Translations under genes and position numbers: made by a program
The notes under the pieces: generated by a model
The model's input: only the letters and a program-made list of their open reading frames with translations
What the model was told of the DNA's origin: nothing
Databases searched by the model: none
Shown: in pieces, positions 1-12,000 of the stretch
Position numbering within the stretch: the stretch's first letter is position 1
Layout of the letters: each line of letters opens with the position of its first letter
Source of the DNA: Trissonchulus latispiculum
Lineage: Eukaryota > Nematoda > Enoplea > Enoplida > Ironidae
Assembly (NCBI GenBank): GCA_030248195.1
Contig: JASAND010007463.1
Span: 1 to 64,000 of the forward strand
Length of the DNA stretch: 64,000 nucleotides
Direction: 5' to 3'

Positions 1-773
1 AAAATCTGGGAATTAATTCTAGAAACTATCAAATTCTGGCTAGCCAAACAGGCTACTAATAAATTTGAAGCGTTAGTGTAATGTCAGATGGGGATTATGC
101 TTTCTAGAAAAATATTATATCCAAAAGACAATTTAATTGGATGGTCTCGTTGTTAATTTCACTCAAAAATGAATGATCAATCAATCAACTATATGTCACT
201 TGCCCAGTTTCCTCATATATATCTACCGAGAAATTACAAGCTTAAATTTGGTTTAATTTAATCACACATGTTTCAAAAACAGCGATCTCTTGAATTTGCT
301 TTGAATCCTTTATAATATTATGTAAATGATGACTCGAATTATGTTGTATATACATGAATGATCATATGCATATTTGAATGCCAGCAAGCTCTGGCTCAAC
401 TCGCAGAGGTCTCTCACGGTAGACGAGAGGCTTTGGATTCATATTGTCTACCACAGGTTACGATTTCTTGGTTTCCCGTTCAATCATTTAATTGCAGTCC
501 CTTATTCATTGTTCATAACTCAACTCAAACGTTGGTTTGTGAGACAGGCAACCAATAACACTTCCTTGATAAGCAACAATACTGAATTTCTAAAATTAGG
601 ATTCTTGAACAATTCATTACCAATAATGCAGGTTCACGCTTAGGCCAAGGTTCCGGTTCTGGCAACTTGGTTGAGTTGTTTTTGACCAACCTTACGGGGC
701 CAGTTTCCTGGCTAACACTTTGCACCTTCGGGTGATGATCGTCACATTGTGATGTCTAATGCAACAAACAACG

Positions 774-813
<40 letters not shown>

Positions 814-1782
814 CGGTTCTATAACTCGACTACCTCACCATCCACAATCAGCACCTTTCAATCATTGCTTGCTGATAGACAGAGCTTATTTCGATTCACT
901 CCCAATGTGACAGCATGTGAAGTGTAATAAAAATTAAGCGGGGCTGGCAGCAGAGGGATGCTGTCCCTTTGTAACAGACTACAGAATCAAACATGAAGCA
1001 ATAGCTCTGCTCAGTATATCAAATCTCAGCTTTCAATGAGGGTTCAACGTTACCTATTTAGTCTCATACACAACTACTTGAGTTGAGTCTGACCTATTGT
1101 AGACTAATAAGTATAGTCTAAGTCTAGGAACGTGCAATAGAAGAAGACTCAGCTTAGCCTGATGATTTGCTAAGAAGTCTACTAAAATGTTATTACACTG
1201 CAGTTCAAATTGCCTACAAGCAAATACAGCTTAAGATGTCCAACCGGAGAACTCATTTACAAATGGACTGACAAACTCAGCTAAGATTAATGAGAAAATT
1301 AAGACATGTCAAAGTGTCCTGTCCCTGTGTGAGACACAAATTATTGCATTGCTCAAAATTGATCACAAATTTCAAGTAGGAAGGAACATGAACAGGTGCT
1401 AGGCGCAAAAATGATACCTATACACTCTAATTTTTGCATGGCGTGCGGAAAGGAAATTAATCTTAGGATTTTTCCTGCACTAAGCCAAACGTATCAGCTT
1501 TCCATTATATATTTTTAGTGAGTTTTTGAGATTTAATTAATCTTACCTTGGATTTTGCATTTTTGATATGGTACAGTGACAACAGGTTATAAAGGGAAAA
1601 GAATAATCTTTGTCAAATAAAACCTAAGAATGGTACCCATTAAACTTAGTAATGATACTAAGACTAATACTACTAATAATACTGCAAAATTTTGTCAGAG
1701 CTACTGTGCTGTAACAAACAATCTATTTAAAAATAGCTTTAATGGATTTGGGAAGCGGAGAGTAAATGGAAGGTTATGTAGG
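1..1782. other. Intergenic stretch, no supported gene
   Basis: AT-rich sequence without a convincing exon. Short open frames around 358-643 lack recognisable domains and clear splice context. Apart from an (AAC)n tract near 774-814 I see nothing that can be named. Confidence 0.5.
774..814. repeat. (AAC)n microsatellite
   Basis: Thirteen or so AAC units in a row. Two other (AAC)n tracts in this window (near 36246 and, inverted, near 63944) look like LINE 3' tails, so this may be another retroelement tail, but no coding remnant or target duplication is evident here. Confidence 0.85.
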
Positions 1783-2494
1783 TTTAAGGGGGGGGGTCGC
1801 TTTTTTTGGGCAATTTTTCGACCTTCTCCGATTTTGCTCATTTTTACATATTTTGTACTCCCAATGGGTCCGCGAAACAAGACAAGTGCGTTTTGCACAA
1901 TATTGCTTCTATCGTTCTGTAGAGTTCTTCAAAGGTGACTCCGACATGTGCTAAACATAGGAAAATGAAAAAGTTATGGTAAAAAAGATTGTGTCCAAAA
2001 ATGTTTTCGCTGTGTAAGAGACTCAGCTCTGAAATTTTTTCACCCTTGTTAAGGACATAATGTAGAGTGCAGCAAATGACTTTGGTGCAATTCTGTTGAG
2101 AATTAAAATTTTGGCAAAGTTTTAAAGTCAGAATTTGTGAAAATTCCGAGTTTGGCTATTTGCCAAAATTCCAATTCTCAACAGAATTGCACCAAAGTCA
2201 CTCGCTGCACTCTACATTATGTCCTTAACAAGGGTGAAAAAATTTCAGAGCTGAGTCTCTTACATAGCGAAAAAAGTTTTGGACACAAACTTTTTTACCA
2301 TAACTTTTTCATTTTCCTATGTTTAGCACATGTCGGATTCACCTTTGAAGGGCTCTACAGAACGATAGAAGCAATATTGCGCAAAACGCACTTGTCTTGT
2401 TTCGCGGACCCATTGGGAGTACAAAATACGTAAAAATGAGCAAACTCGGAGCAGGTCGAAAAATCGCTCAAAAAAGCGACCCCCCCCCCTTAAG
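1783..2494. mobile_element. 712-bp fold-back element (palindrome)
   Basis: The left arm (about 1783-2118) is repeated in reverse complement as the right arm (about 2158-2494) around a ~39-bp loop. The ends read TTTAAGGGGGGGGGTCGC and the reverse complement of CTTAAGGGGGGGGGTCGC. Both sides are flanked by TAGG (1779-1782 and 2495-2498), a plausible 4-bp target duplication. Open frames inside the arms are mirror images of one another and are not genes. It is best read as a non-autonomous inverted-repeat transposon. Confidence 0.8.
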
Positions 2495-2870
2495 TAGGCC
2501 AAGGAAAGAAAACCGCAAGATGACTCTTAAGGCTCTCTGTTTTTCAAGAAATTGAAATGTAATCCTCTAAAAGCCCTTAATGGATTGAGGAACTTTTGGG
2601 AAAATAGAACTGTGATTTATATTGTTGCTATTTTTGGTAAACATTCTGCGTTTTCCAACCTGGTAACAACTGATCTCTTAATTTATACTGGAAAAGCAGC
2701 GCCGAATTTGCCAGGGCCAGGGCTAAGTATGCCAGTCAGAAAGCATTGGAAAAAATTTCGTTCAGGTTCCCTTCGAAGAAATTAGCTAAGCTGAAAACGC
2801 TACTCATTAAACTCCGAATCTGAGAAACTGCGAGTAAAGTAACAAGAAGCAGAAGACATGCCGGAGGCTT

Positions 2871-4200
2871 TCATAAATCTGGATTTGTCGTTGTTTGAAA
2901 AAGATGTAAACGAGCTTTTGGAGTAAGCAGTTCCTCTGACCTGATGTAGTTTTGTTCGGTTCGGTTTGAAGCCACCGTTACCGATTTCAAAATATGTAGG
3001 CTAGCTCCTGATCGATCAGACGAGTTCTGAGGTGCTGTGGTAGTGCATTTGTTAAATTCCAAATACATACTTACCACATCTCTGTTTGTTTGACTGAAAC
3101 TGGCTCCGAAGGGGAAGTACCAACTCCTTCAGCTAGCCAAGTGTAGACGTCGGCAGCACGTCCATCATGTACGTTTACAGATAGCTCATTCATTGCAGCA
3201 GTTCTGATTTCTGCATTTTTATCTTAAAGCAGGTTTATACAAATCTTGGCAAGTTTCGAACATTTAGAACAAATTTAAAAGCTATAATCACTTTGACTAA
3301 ACCATATAGGAATTTTTAGTTCCTAAAATCAGTTTGAATAAACCTAAGCTGAGAGTATCATGATTACATTTGTTCCTCATTTCTTAAGAGTTACAAGTTA
3401 AAGTTGTATCCTACTCAGTTCACAGCAGTCTGCAGTTTACAAGCCACAATTTTACACTGAAAAACACGGCAAACAGTGTTGGACAAATAATACAACTGAA
3501 CGAAATTAATGAAAGAGGCGTTTATCCATGTCATTGAATATTTCACCAGATTCTTCGTCATGGATTCCTTCTTCGTCGTAGTCGCCATAAAATCTGTGAT
3601 GGCCCATCATGGGTCCACCAAAATCGTAGGGCGACATCCAGTCTCGATGGTATTCATTTGACTACAAATAAAATTAATAGCAATTGCAGATTTTAATGTT
3701 TCAATATTGATTTTGCTACTCAATCAATCTTGCCTGAGTTTTTCTGGTCGCAGCTGCTGGAGCTACAATTAAATTTCTTTAATTGGGCTTATATCAGCAC
3801 AAGAATGCAATGAGAAATGACAAAAGAAAGAATGAAATGTTCCACAGTAACAGATCCCAAAATCCTAGTCTGATGTGGCAATCAATACCCACCAATCAAA
3901 AATCGACCAGTAACTAATCAAAACTTATTTCCAGAAACATATGATTTTTGACTATTTCGGTGCGCATAGATTAGTTTCTTGGATGAAGCATTGCTACAAA
4001 CCGATTATTTATCAAACTTATACCTATTTAATAGTATAACTGTGATACCTTGCTCTTACTGAATAACAGAATGACAAAAATGGTCGTTTTACCTTGCTTT
4101 TTGGCTTTGGCTTTGTTAGCTTTGGCTTGATACCAGCTTCCACAAGTACGACAACAATTGTGATTATCACAAGACAATATCGGACAACGTTGCTTTCCAT
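2871..4200 (-). CDS. Small putative secreted protein, family unknown
   Basis: Exon 1 (4200-4093) starts at an ATG encoding MESNVVRYCLVIITIVVVLVEA, a clear signal-peptide-like hydrophobic run, then a Lys/Pro-rich stretch (KPKLTKPKPKSK). It ends at a good GT donor in phase 0. Exon 2 (3661-3506) joins in phase 0 and encodes an acidic, His/Met/Tyr-rich segment containing SPYDFGGPMMGHHRFYGDYD, ending in TAA, which gives an 87-aa protein. A second donor inside exon 2 (3547, phase 1) fits in phase a further exon at 3222-3075 (NELSVNVHDGRAADVYTWLA). That exon ends at a strong GTAAGT donor in phase 2 and fits a terminal exon beginning at 2940. The terminal exon has two possible frames, stopping at 2871 or at 2800. 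An in-frame ATG 15 bases further upstream (4215) could also start translation. I recognise no domain. The signal peptide and junction phases are seen; secretion is inferred. Confidence 0.5.
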
Positions 4201-4438
4201 TTGAAAAGGACACAATTAAAATTTCAACTTTGGCAAATAAACGAATCTGAAATACCCTTAAATTATAGATTTAGTGAATTAAATGGCACAAGGTAAATAA
4301 CAAAAGCACACTAACTATTTTATAGAATTAATCATTTTATTGAAACTGAGTAAGCCACTAGGTGTTTCTTCTTGTTTTCAGTGTATAACGGCGCTCCGAC
4401 CAGAACACGTGGTTGTTCCATGTTTATGGGGTTTGGGG

Positions 4439-4896
4439 TAGTGTTTTAGAACGGCCGGGTAGAACCGGCCGGCGGCCGGCCGCCGGCCGCCGAAAAATAT
4501 CACCGACCGGCCGCCGGCCAACGGCCTGCCGGCCGGCCGTTGGCCGTTCTTGGCCGGCGGCCACCGGTCGGCCGGCCGCCGGCTGGCCGGCGGCTAGCAA
4601 CACATATTTTTCAGTGTCTGAGCCAGAAAATTTCAAAATATTTTAATTATCCATTACAAAGACAATGGAAACAATTTTTACCTTGTCTATTTGGATAAAG
4701 TTCACCTTCAGTCTTGAATTTGTTTGGTAAATATTTTTTGCTCTGTTTAAATTGCAGTGTTAACACAAATATTTGTTGTAGGCCGGCGCGCAGCCGCCGG
4801 CCAACGTCCAGCCGGCGGCTGAACGGCCGTTCTAAAACACTAGTTTGGGGCCGGCCAACGTCCAGCCGGCGGCTGAACGGCCGTTCTAAAACACTA
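4439..4896. mobile_element. GC-rich CCGGCC element with short terminal inverted repeats
   Basis: An island of GGCCGG-type sequence in AT-rich DNA. The left end TAGTGTTTTAGAACGGCC is matched exactly, in reverse complement, by the right end at about 4879-4896. Inside lies a 54-bp tandem duplication (4801-4854 and 4855-4908, the second copy running past the right end). The end sequence suggests a hAT-like non-autonomous element, but no clear 8-bp target duplication was found. Open frames through it on both strands are compositional artefacts. Confidence 0.55.
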
Positions 4897-4908
4897 GTTT
4901 GGGGCGCC

Positions 4909-7900
4909 AAATCCGCCTTTCCCGCACAGGGAAAGAGGCCACAGAGGAGGTCCCCGTTTGAAGGGGAATCGCACATGGAGGTCCTCACTCAAGGGGAAGG
5001 TCGTCAATTGCCAGTCAGTTTCTTTGAACGTAAAGTTACCGCGACCCACACAAATTTAATTTTGCAGCATAATATCGTCATCGTGCACATGTTGCATTAC
5101 ATTACCACAGATTTTCAGTTTACCAACATAAGATGACATTTAGCTGCAGCTTGGAACGTCCGTAATCATTTATCGTAGTTAGCGTTATTTTGCAAAAAAA
5201 ATTTTGCTCATTGCGTGCAAATTTTAATTGTGCTTGTATATTGGTCAACGTCTTATCAATTCATAGTAGTCCTCCAGCAATATTAAAATAGAATTTTAAT
5301 TAAAACAGAACAATAAAACGCTTGGAAAAACTAATTTGAATAAAGTTTAATTAAGTTGACGCAAAATTAACCTCGGTACACGATTGAAAATATATAATAA
5401 ATTCCAACTAGCCAGCGTTGGCAAATATTAAATAGATAAAGAAAGGTCAATGGCTTACGGCAAACTAACATCCAACGGCCAACCAGTGGGCCAACGGCCG
5501 ACCAGTTGGCAGTTGGCTGTTGAACGTTGGCCGGACAACGGCTATCGGCCGGCCATAAGCTAACGGCCAACTTGGCTGGCCAACTTCAAACTCCAAACAA
5601 GAAAAATTTCGACCAATCCCAACACTATTGATTGCGGGAAGCTTTTAAGGATACTAAGTTGTCTTAGCGAAGGCTTTTTTCCAAAGCTCAATCACAGGAA
5701 AACGAACAAATTTAATACGTATGCGAATAGCGTTCGCGAAATTGTGATATTCAAAAAATTAGGAACGAAAGTAATCAGCAATCGACCACCAGGACTGTAC
5801 GTACACACAGAAAATTGAAATTTTAGCTAGAATACGCAAACGTACGTGTTTTAGTAAACTTTCACTTGTAAATTACTTAGCAATTTTGTTAATCGGAACT
5901 TCAGAGCAATCAAAGGAAGTCTTAGTTTGTCCGGACATGAATACCACTAAGCACTAACTACAAATAAGGCCAATAGCCAATACTTTATGCTACCGAGGGA
6001 ATAAAATCAGCCAGCATAAGCGGAGTGTTTTAATTATGGAATGTTTGTATAAACATATAGCGCTTTCTGGAATTAATTTAGATAATTCAGTTTACCAAGG
6101 AAAACAGTTTGTATGTACGCCTGGATTTTAGTAAATATAACTAGGAAAAATCATCTGACAAATAAAATTGTTAGATTAATCAGCGCATCAGGTTGGAACT
6201 TAGCTTATACCTAGGTTAGCCGATGCTATACTGAAACTTAGGGGGCTCCAGGTGGCGAGATATCACGTTTCAGAATAAGCAAACAGAAGGTATGTGTGGT
6301 AGGCTTTAAGGCCGCTTTCAATTTCTGAGTTCTATCATAATGAGCCTCAAAGCTAACGAAACCGTGTTCCTCGCATTAAGCAGAAAAGTTTGAGGGATAA
6401 TCAGCTTTTTGCCTAATTCGCACCAATTAGCGCAAACGAAGAAAGAAAACGATACAGACAGCCATGCCACAGAACCGCCAATGTGTTACTCAAGTTTGAG
6501 ACAGTTCAGTATTGAATCAGTCAGGGATCAGAAAGGAAGTTGGAAATAATTAGATTAGTTGCTTGTAAAATCCTTAATTCCAGCCAGGACCAAGGCCTTG
6601 CCTTTGCTTGCTTCCAACATCGCACGAAGAATCGACCAACCAAGCAAGAAAAGAATGGAAAAGTATCGTAGTGTCAGATGTGGCGAAAGAAGATTAGACA
6701 CAGTAATTTGCGAATTATATGATGCTACACAGTGTATTTTGTTTCACACGAGAAAGCTGAACTTAGCACCAACTTAACGTAAATCAGCTGTAGGAAATTA
6801 AGTACCCCATTAAGTTTTCCTTATTCAATACTACAAGGGAAAACTTTGAGCCAACTAAAACTTTTATTTAAGGGACAGATTTATAAGGAAAATGGCACAT
6901 TAAGTATGCATCCTTTCTTTTTTCTTACTTACTTACCAAATCTTCAGACAAACTTGGATTTTACAGGAAAATTGAGCCTGCTGCTCAAAGCAAAATCACT
7001 GAAAGAACGCTAAGATTCCGGATTTCCCCCGAAGGTCCATTTACAGAAAACACCGATCCTTTGACATTTTGAAGAACAATATCCTACTTTTTCATCTGAC
7101 AGATTATAAATTAAAAACTTAGTGCAAACACAAAGCCAAAAAGTTTTGTACATACCACCCATACACCTACACACATATACCTACATATAGCGTGAGTTAC
7201 TGGACTCATGACTCTTTTACAGTAAGTGTCGGAATTGCTACTTGACGTGACGCATGCATGTTGATGGTGAAAAGAAAGTTTCAGAAACACTAATTAATAG
7301 TTTAGACAATTTTAAAATTTGAAGACCGCTACGATTTTGGAAAAACTGAATATTAGAAATTGAATTTAGAAATTAGAAAGCTTAAAGCTTGGAAAGCTTT
7401 TATTTAGAAATTTAAGGAATTCGTCTGAGTCCATCATCGTTTACATTTTCAAACACCATTTGGAATTAGGATATTTACAAAGGAATTTATAAGATAGAGG
7501 AATATAAATCAATGTCTTTTTTCTATCCCTCCCACTTTCAATATGTCGCGTAAAGATTTTTGTTAAGAAATTTATTTTAGATGATACCTCTCGATTCTAA
7601 CTGCTGCAGACTGGGCTACGATGATGAAAAGACAATTTTATTCGTAAGTATTCCGTTTACATCCTAATTCGCGTGATGGGCTTCTAAGTTCTTCGACCAC
7701 AGCATTAATTTGACATTTCACTTAATTAAGATAAGACAAAGCTTCACACACTTAAAGAGAGGGATTCTCAAATATGAAAACAGGCTTCTTCCGTAATTTA
7801 TAGAACTTCCAGAAAATTATAAACCATTCCAGAAAACTTTAGGGCAGAAACTTGAACGGACCTACTAAGATATTGAAATAATCGTATTAATTACAGTAGG

Positions 7901-8322
7901 ACATTTCTGCCTACGGTACATAAGGCAGACAGTGCACTATGCATGTAGTTACTGTAACAATTATCATTTCATAGACAAATTTAAATTAAAACTCGTGCGA
8001 TCCCGGAAGAACTAAATACGACGATGGTGAAAAGAAGGCGGGAAGACCAACTTCAGAAAGAGTAATTAATAGTTTCGACAATTTTAAAATTTCAAGCCTG
8101 AATATTCGGAATTTAGAAATAAAAATTCCTGAGACTGTGGAAGGATCTAATTTATTTCGTGTTACATAATATTTTCAAGGCATACAATGTTGATAAATGC
8201 GAAATCTTGTTCTGCTAGATGCCTTAGTTATCGGAAAAGAAGCACTGAGAGTCCTATGAACAAGGAAATGAACTGTCCGTTATTAAGATGCACATAATAC
8301 AAAACTAAATCAGCTTGGGATG
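4909..8322. other. Intergenic stretch with CCGGCC fragment
   Basis: No gene supported. Around 5470-5580 there is another degenerate CCAACGGCC/GGCCGG-rich fragment, related in style to the 4439-4896 element. A frame at 6559-6777 has an AG acceptor nearby but no domain or matching partner exon, so I leave it uncalled. The remainder is AT-rich unique-looking sequence. Confidence 0.45.
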
Positions 8323-8329
8323 GTTTAGG

Positions 8330-9065
8330 CAAGAGTACATAATATCAAGAGTACATAATAATACGAGTATGCCACTAGGCAAGCTCTATGTTATCAGAGC
8401 AAAAACTATGCTCTGCACGCTAACGGCCCACCCCCCCCCCCCAAACCCCCCCTACGGCCCCCCCCCCGCAAATCAGTACCTAGTCGAAACGGGGGTACGC
8501 TCACTCGCTATATGTTTATGTGCTTAAGCTCAAAAACACAAGCAGTGCGTGCGCGAATTTTGTGCCTGCTTTGAGCTTTAGAACACAAACATAGCGCACA
8601 AAATTCTTTGAAGTGAAGGGTCTGATTTGCGGGGGGGGGGGGGGGGCCGTAGCGTGCAGAAGCATAGTTTTCGCTCTGATAACATAGAGTGTGCCTAGTG
8701 GCATACTCTTATTATTATGTACTCTTGATAATATATAAGAGTGTGACAGCAGGCAAGCTCTCTGTTATCAGCTGTAGGTACATGCTATGTTCGCTAACGG
8801 CTGACCCCCCCCCCCCACAGTGTGTATGTGCTCTTCAAAGAAATTCGCACGCTATCTTTATGTGTTAAAGCTCGAAAACACAACTACTCAGTTGGTTCAA
8901 TGTGCGTCTGCTTCGAACATTAACACATAAAGATAGCGTGCGAATTTCTTTGAAGAGCACATACACGTTTGTGGGGGGGTCAGCCGTTAGCGAATATAAC
9001 ATGTACCTACAGCTGATAACAGAGAGCTTGTCTGCTGTCACACTCTTATGTATTATGTACTCTTG
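8330..9065. mobile_element. CAAGAG-family MITE interrupted by a second copy
   Basis: Begins CAAGAGTACATAATAT at 8330 and ends TATTATGTACTCTTG at 9065. It is flanked on both sides by GTTTAGG (8323-8329 and 9066-9072), an exact 7-bp target duplication. A second family member (8346-8727) sits inside its left end. Without that insert the element is about 350 bp, like the copies at 34480-34829 and 34837-35183. The interior is itself an inverted repeat with C/G runs at the shoulders. It ends inside the first codons of the lectin-like gene. Confidence 0.85.
8346..8727. mobile_element. CAAGAG-family MITE nested inside another copy
   Basis: Inverted-repeat element with ends CAAGAGTACATAATAA and TTATTATGTACTCTTG, inserted into the left end of the 8330-9065 copy. 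The duplication ATAATAT occurs at 8339-8345 and 8728-8734. Removing the insert restores the sequence expected from the intact copy at 34837. Long C and G homopolymers (about 8431-8468 and 8629-8646) sit in the arms. Confidence 0.85.
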
Positions 9066-12000
9066 GTTTAGGGTATTGCTATGCTTAGTGTTCTACACGT
9101 CAGTAGCGTGGAGCTTAGAAAAAGCAAAAGCCGATTTTAAAGAACTTGGTAATGGTGACGGTGCAGATGAAAACTCGTTTGCGACCATATCGAATGTCAA
9201 GTCTATCATACTGAGCGTCGAAAATCGCATAAGGAAAGGCATCACAACGGATACTCCAGGAGATCTTATTGGTGACATTGGACTCAGTGATGTTCTGAAA
9301 CTGGAGCCTGGAGTTGCGGGAATTGCCAGTTTTCTCAGAAATACAAAACAAAACAGTGAAAAGGCCTATATTTCCGCAGCAAAATTACTGGATTTTCTGA
9401 ATTTGGATGCAGCCACACAAATTATACAGACCATTGACGAGAAGCTTGTTAGTGATTCTGGTAAGTTAGGATCATTGGTTACTGGAAACTTTTTCTTCAA
9501 TGCCAAAACTTGAAATAACTGTTAATTAACGCACTCTTGATTAAAGCGCACATTACATTTCTTGAATTCCTTGAATTATTTCTACGCTCACACACAACAG
9601 GTTTCCATAGCTTAATCATCTGTGCATTTGACAGATTAGATTTTGGATTGATCGTTTGGGAATTTTATATTCTGCAGTCAGTATTGCTGACTTGTTGTTT
9701 TTTCAAACATTTTCCAATAAATAATGGTCTTTCTTTAGCAAAAGAATTTCAAAGTAACAGTGACCAGCTAATCCATCGATTGAACGATCTTCGAAATCAA
9801 ATCGGTGCTGATAATTTGATTTCAAGCAATACTCTGTCAAGTTTGGCTGCAACCATCCTGAAGACGGCAGTGCAAACGCTAGCCGAAACGGATCCCGACC
9901 TTGGAGGGCATGCATTAACAAACTTGCAGCTAGCAAAACTTATTGGAAAAATTGTTACTGAATTGTCGACAGGTCTTAACTTAGAAGGAGCTATCGGAGT
10001 TGTTGGAGTTGTTGCAGCTCCTTTATCAGGTATCGACGGCGTGTTAACCATTAGTTTTGTTCAAAGGTTTGAGTACTGTAGAAACAAAGCAACGAGAATT
10101 GATGATAATTCAATATCTTTAATTTTTATGTGAACTGACTGGAATTAAAGAGAAATAAATTTTGCAGATAGCATCACATGAGTTTGATATAATTTTGCGC
10201 GCAAGTTTTAAGTCTTTTTGTGGATCTCTTCTCTAACCATAGACCGTTGTAATGTAAATAGTTAGAACGTTGTTCAAAGACCCAATTTTTCGACTGCTCG
10301 CAGAACCGGTGAGGGACCTTTTTCGCCTGCCAGCAAAAATACCAGTTAAACACAGAATGTTTGGTGGCGTGAAGCTTAAGGCGACAGTCCGGCAAACTCA
10401 CACAGGCTGACCTCCCTGCCTTACCCTAGCCAATCTGTTCAGGTGGACGACAGCCGACCAGGACAAGTTCAGTGTGGGATATTACCCATTAGGGCACTAG
10501 TAGCTGGCTGCGCAGCAGCGCAGCGCTAAAAAGTACACGTGGTGTTATCTTCACATGCGTAGCGTAAAGTGTATTCTATTTGATGAAATTGTACAACTTT
10601 GAGCTATTTTGACATTTGTTCTATTCATGAATGATAAAGATGATTTCTTTCTGGGCTAGCTACCCCACTAGCACAAAGTGTATAAAAGAGAGAGAAAGTG
10701 TAGGTTTAGTGCAGTTGGAGTTTTGTCAGTGACGGGGTAGGGTGATATCTATTAGTTGGGTAGGAGACGGGGGTCCGGTTTAGGTGTACGGGAGTGGGTA
10801 ACGCCCTCCCTTGTGCTCTTTGTATTTCGCTATCGTGTTCCCTTCGTGTTTTCTAGTGTTTTGTATGCTAAAGTCTAAATGAGTATTTTGTGTTCACTAT
10901 AGTAAAGTCTAGCGGTTATTTTATTGAGTGATCATAGGGAACGGTCGTCTAGGGCGTATAGGTGCACTACGCTAGTCTACTCGCTTATCTCCGGCTCTCC
11001 TTGCATCTTCTCCCATCTGGCTAGGACGGGATATCACACACTGAACACCTACTTGCAATCATTTATTGAAGTCCGACATAATAGTTTATTACGGAGGTTA
11101 CGCACGTACCTTCACACCAGTTATTGTCGACTAATATATGAGAGTATAAGAGTATTATATTGTAGGATACTACGCATCTCATTGAGTAAAGTACTGCATC
11201 GGACTAGTAACTGATTGCAGATACGTGCTCGATGTGTAATGTCTAGGCTTTAGAGAGAGTGGAGCGAGTCTAGAGAATATTTGATAAGAGTAAAAATCTG
11301 AACGATCTAGACGACCGTTCTAATGTATCTTATCAAAATAGAAAAAACCACCATTCGATTTTACTCTATGAATCACTAGTATAAACTTGAACAGTTCACT
11401 GCGCAGACAAACTCAACATAGGCCCTATTTCTTTAAAGATTAAACGGATTAGATTAAAATTAATCCGCATTAAAGAAATAGCACCTATGATTAAACGGAT
11501 TAAAATTCGGCTGATTTTTTAATCCGTTTAATCCGACCATTTTAATCTTTAAAGAAATAGACCCATAGATAACTCATAAAATTACGAGAGACGTATATAA
11601 TTAAAAAACAATTACGAACAGTCCACAGTGGTGATTACGATTCGACGCCAAGTATCGTACCCACTCGAAGACAAACTATACACTGACAAAACACTTAATT
11701 TTATACTTATGCGGCTAGTGCCGTAGCTTAGCCCAAAAAGAAATTAGCTTCGTCACTTCAAATAAGGCAGTTACACAATTACTCACAATTGAGTGATTTC
11801 ATAAAATTAAACGCATTCTTGTGCTTCAAACGTGAAGATAGCAACCACTTCATTTCAATGCTGCACCCTCGCGCAGCTAACAATCAGATCCTCAGTGAGT
11901 AATATCCCACAAAATATTGGTGTATAATATATAAGAATTAGAGTATAAAGACGAAAGTACGTATAAGCTACTGTATTGATTTGCTGGAAAGGTCTAGTAA

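Noticed and set aside
4413..4646. Arg/Pro/Ala-rich frames on both strands
   Set aside because: Low-complexity translation of GGCCGG repeats in a transposon-like island.
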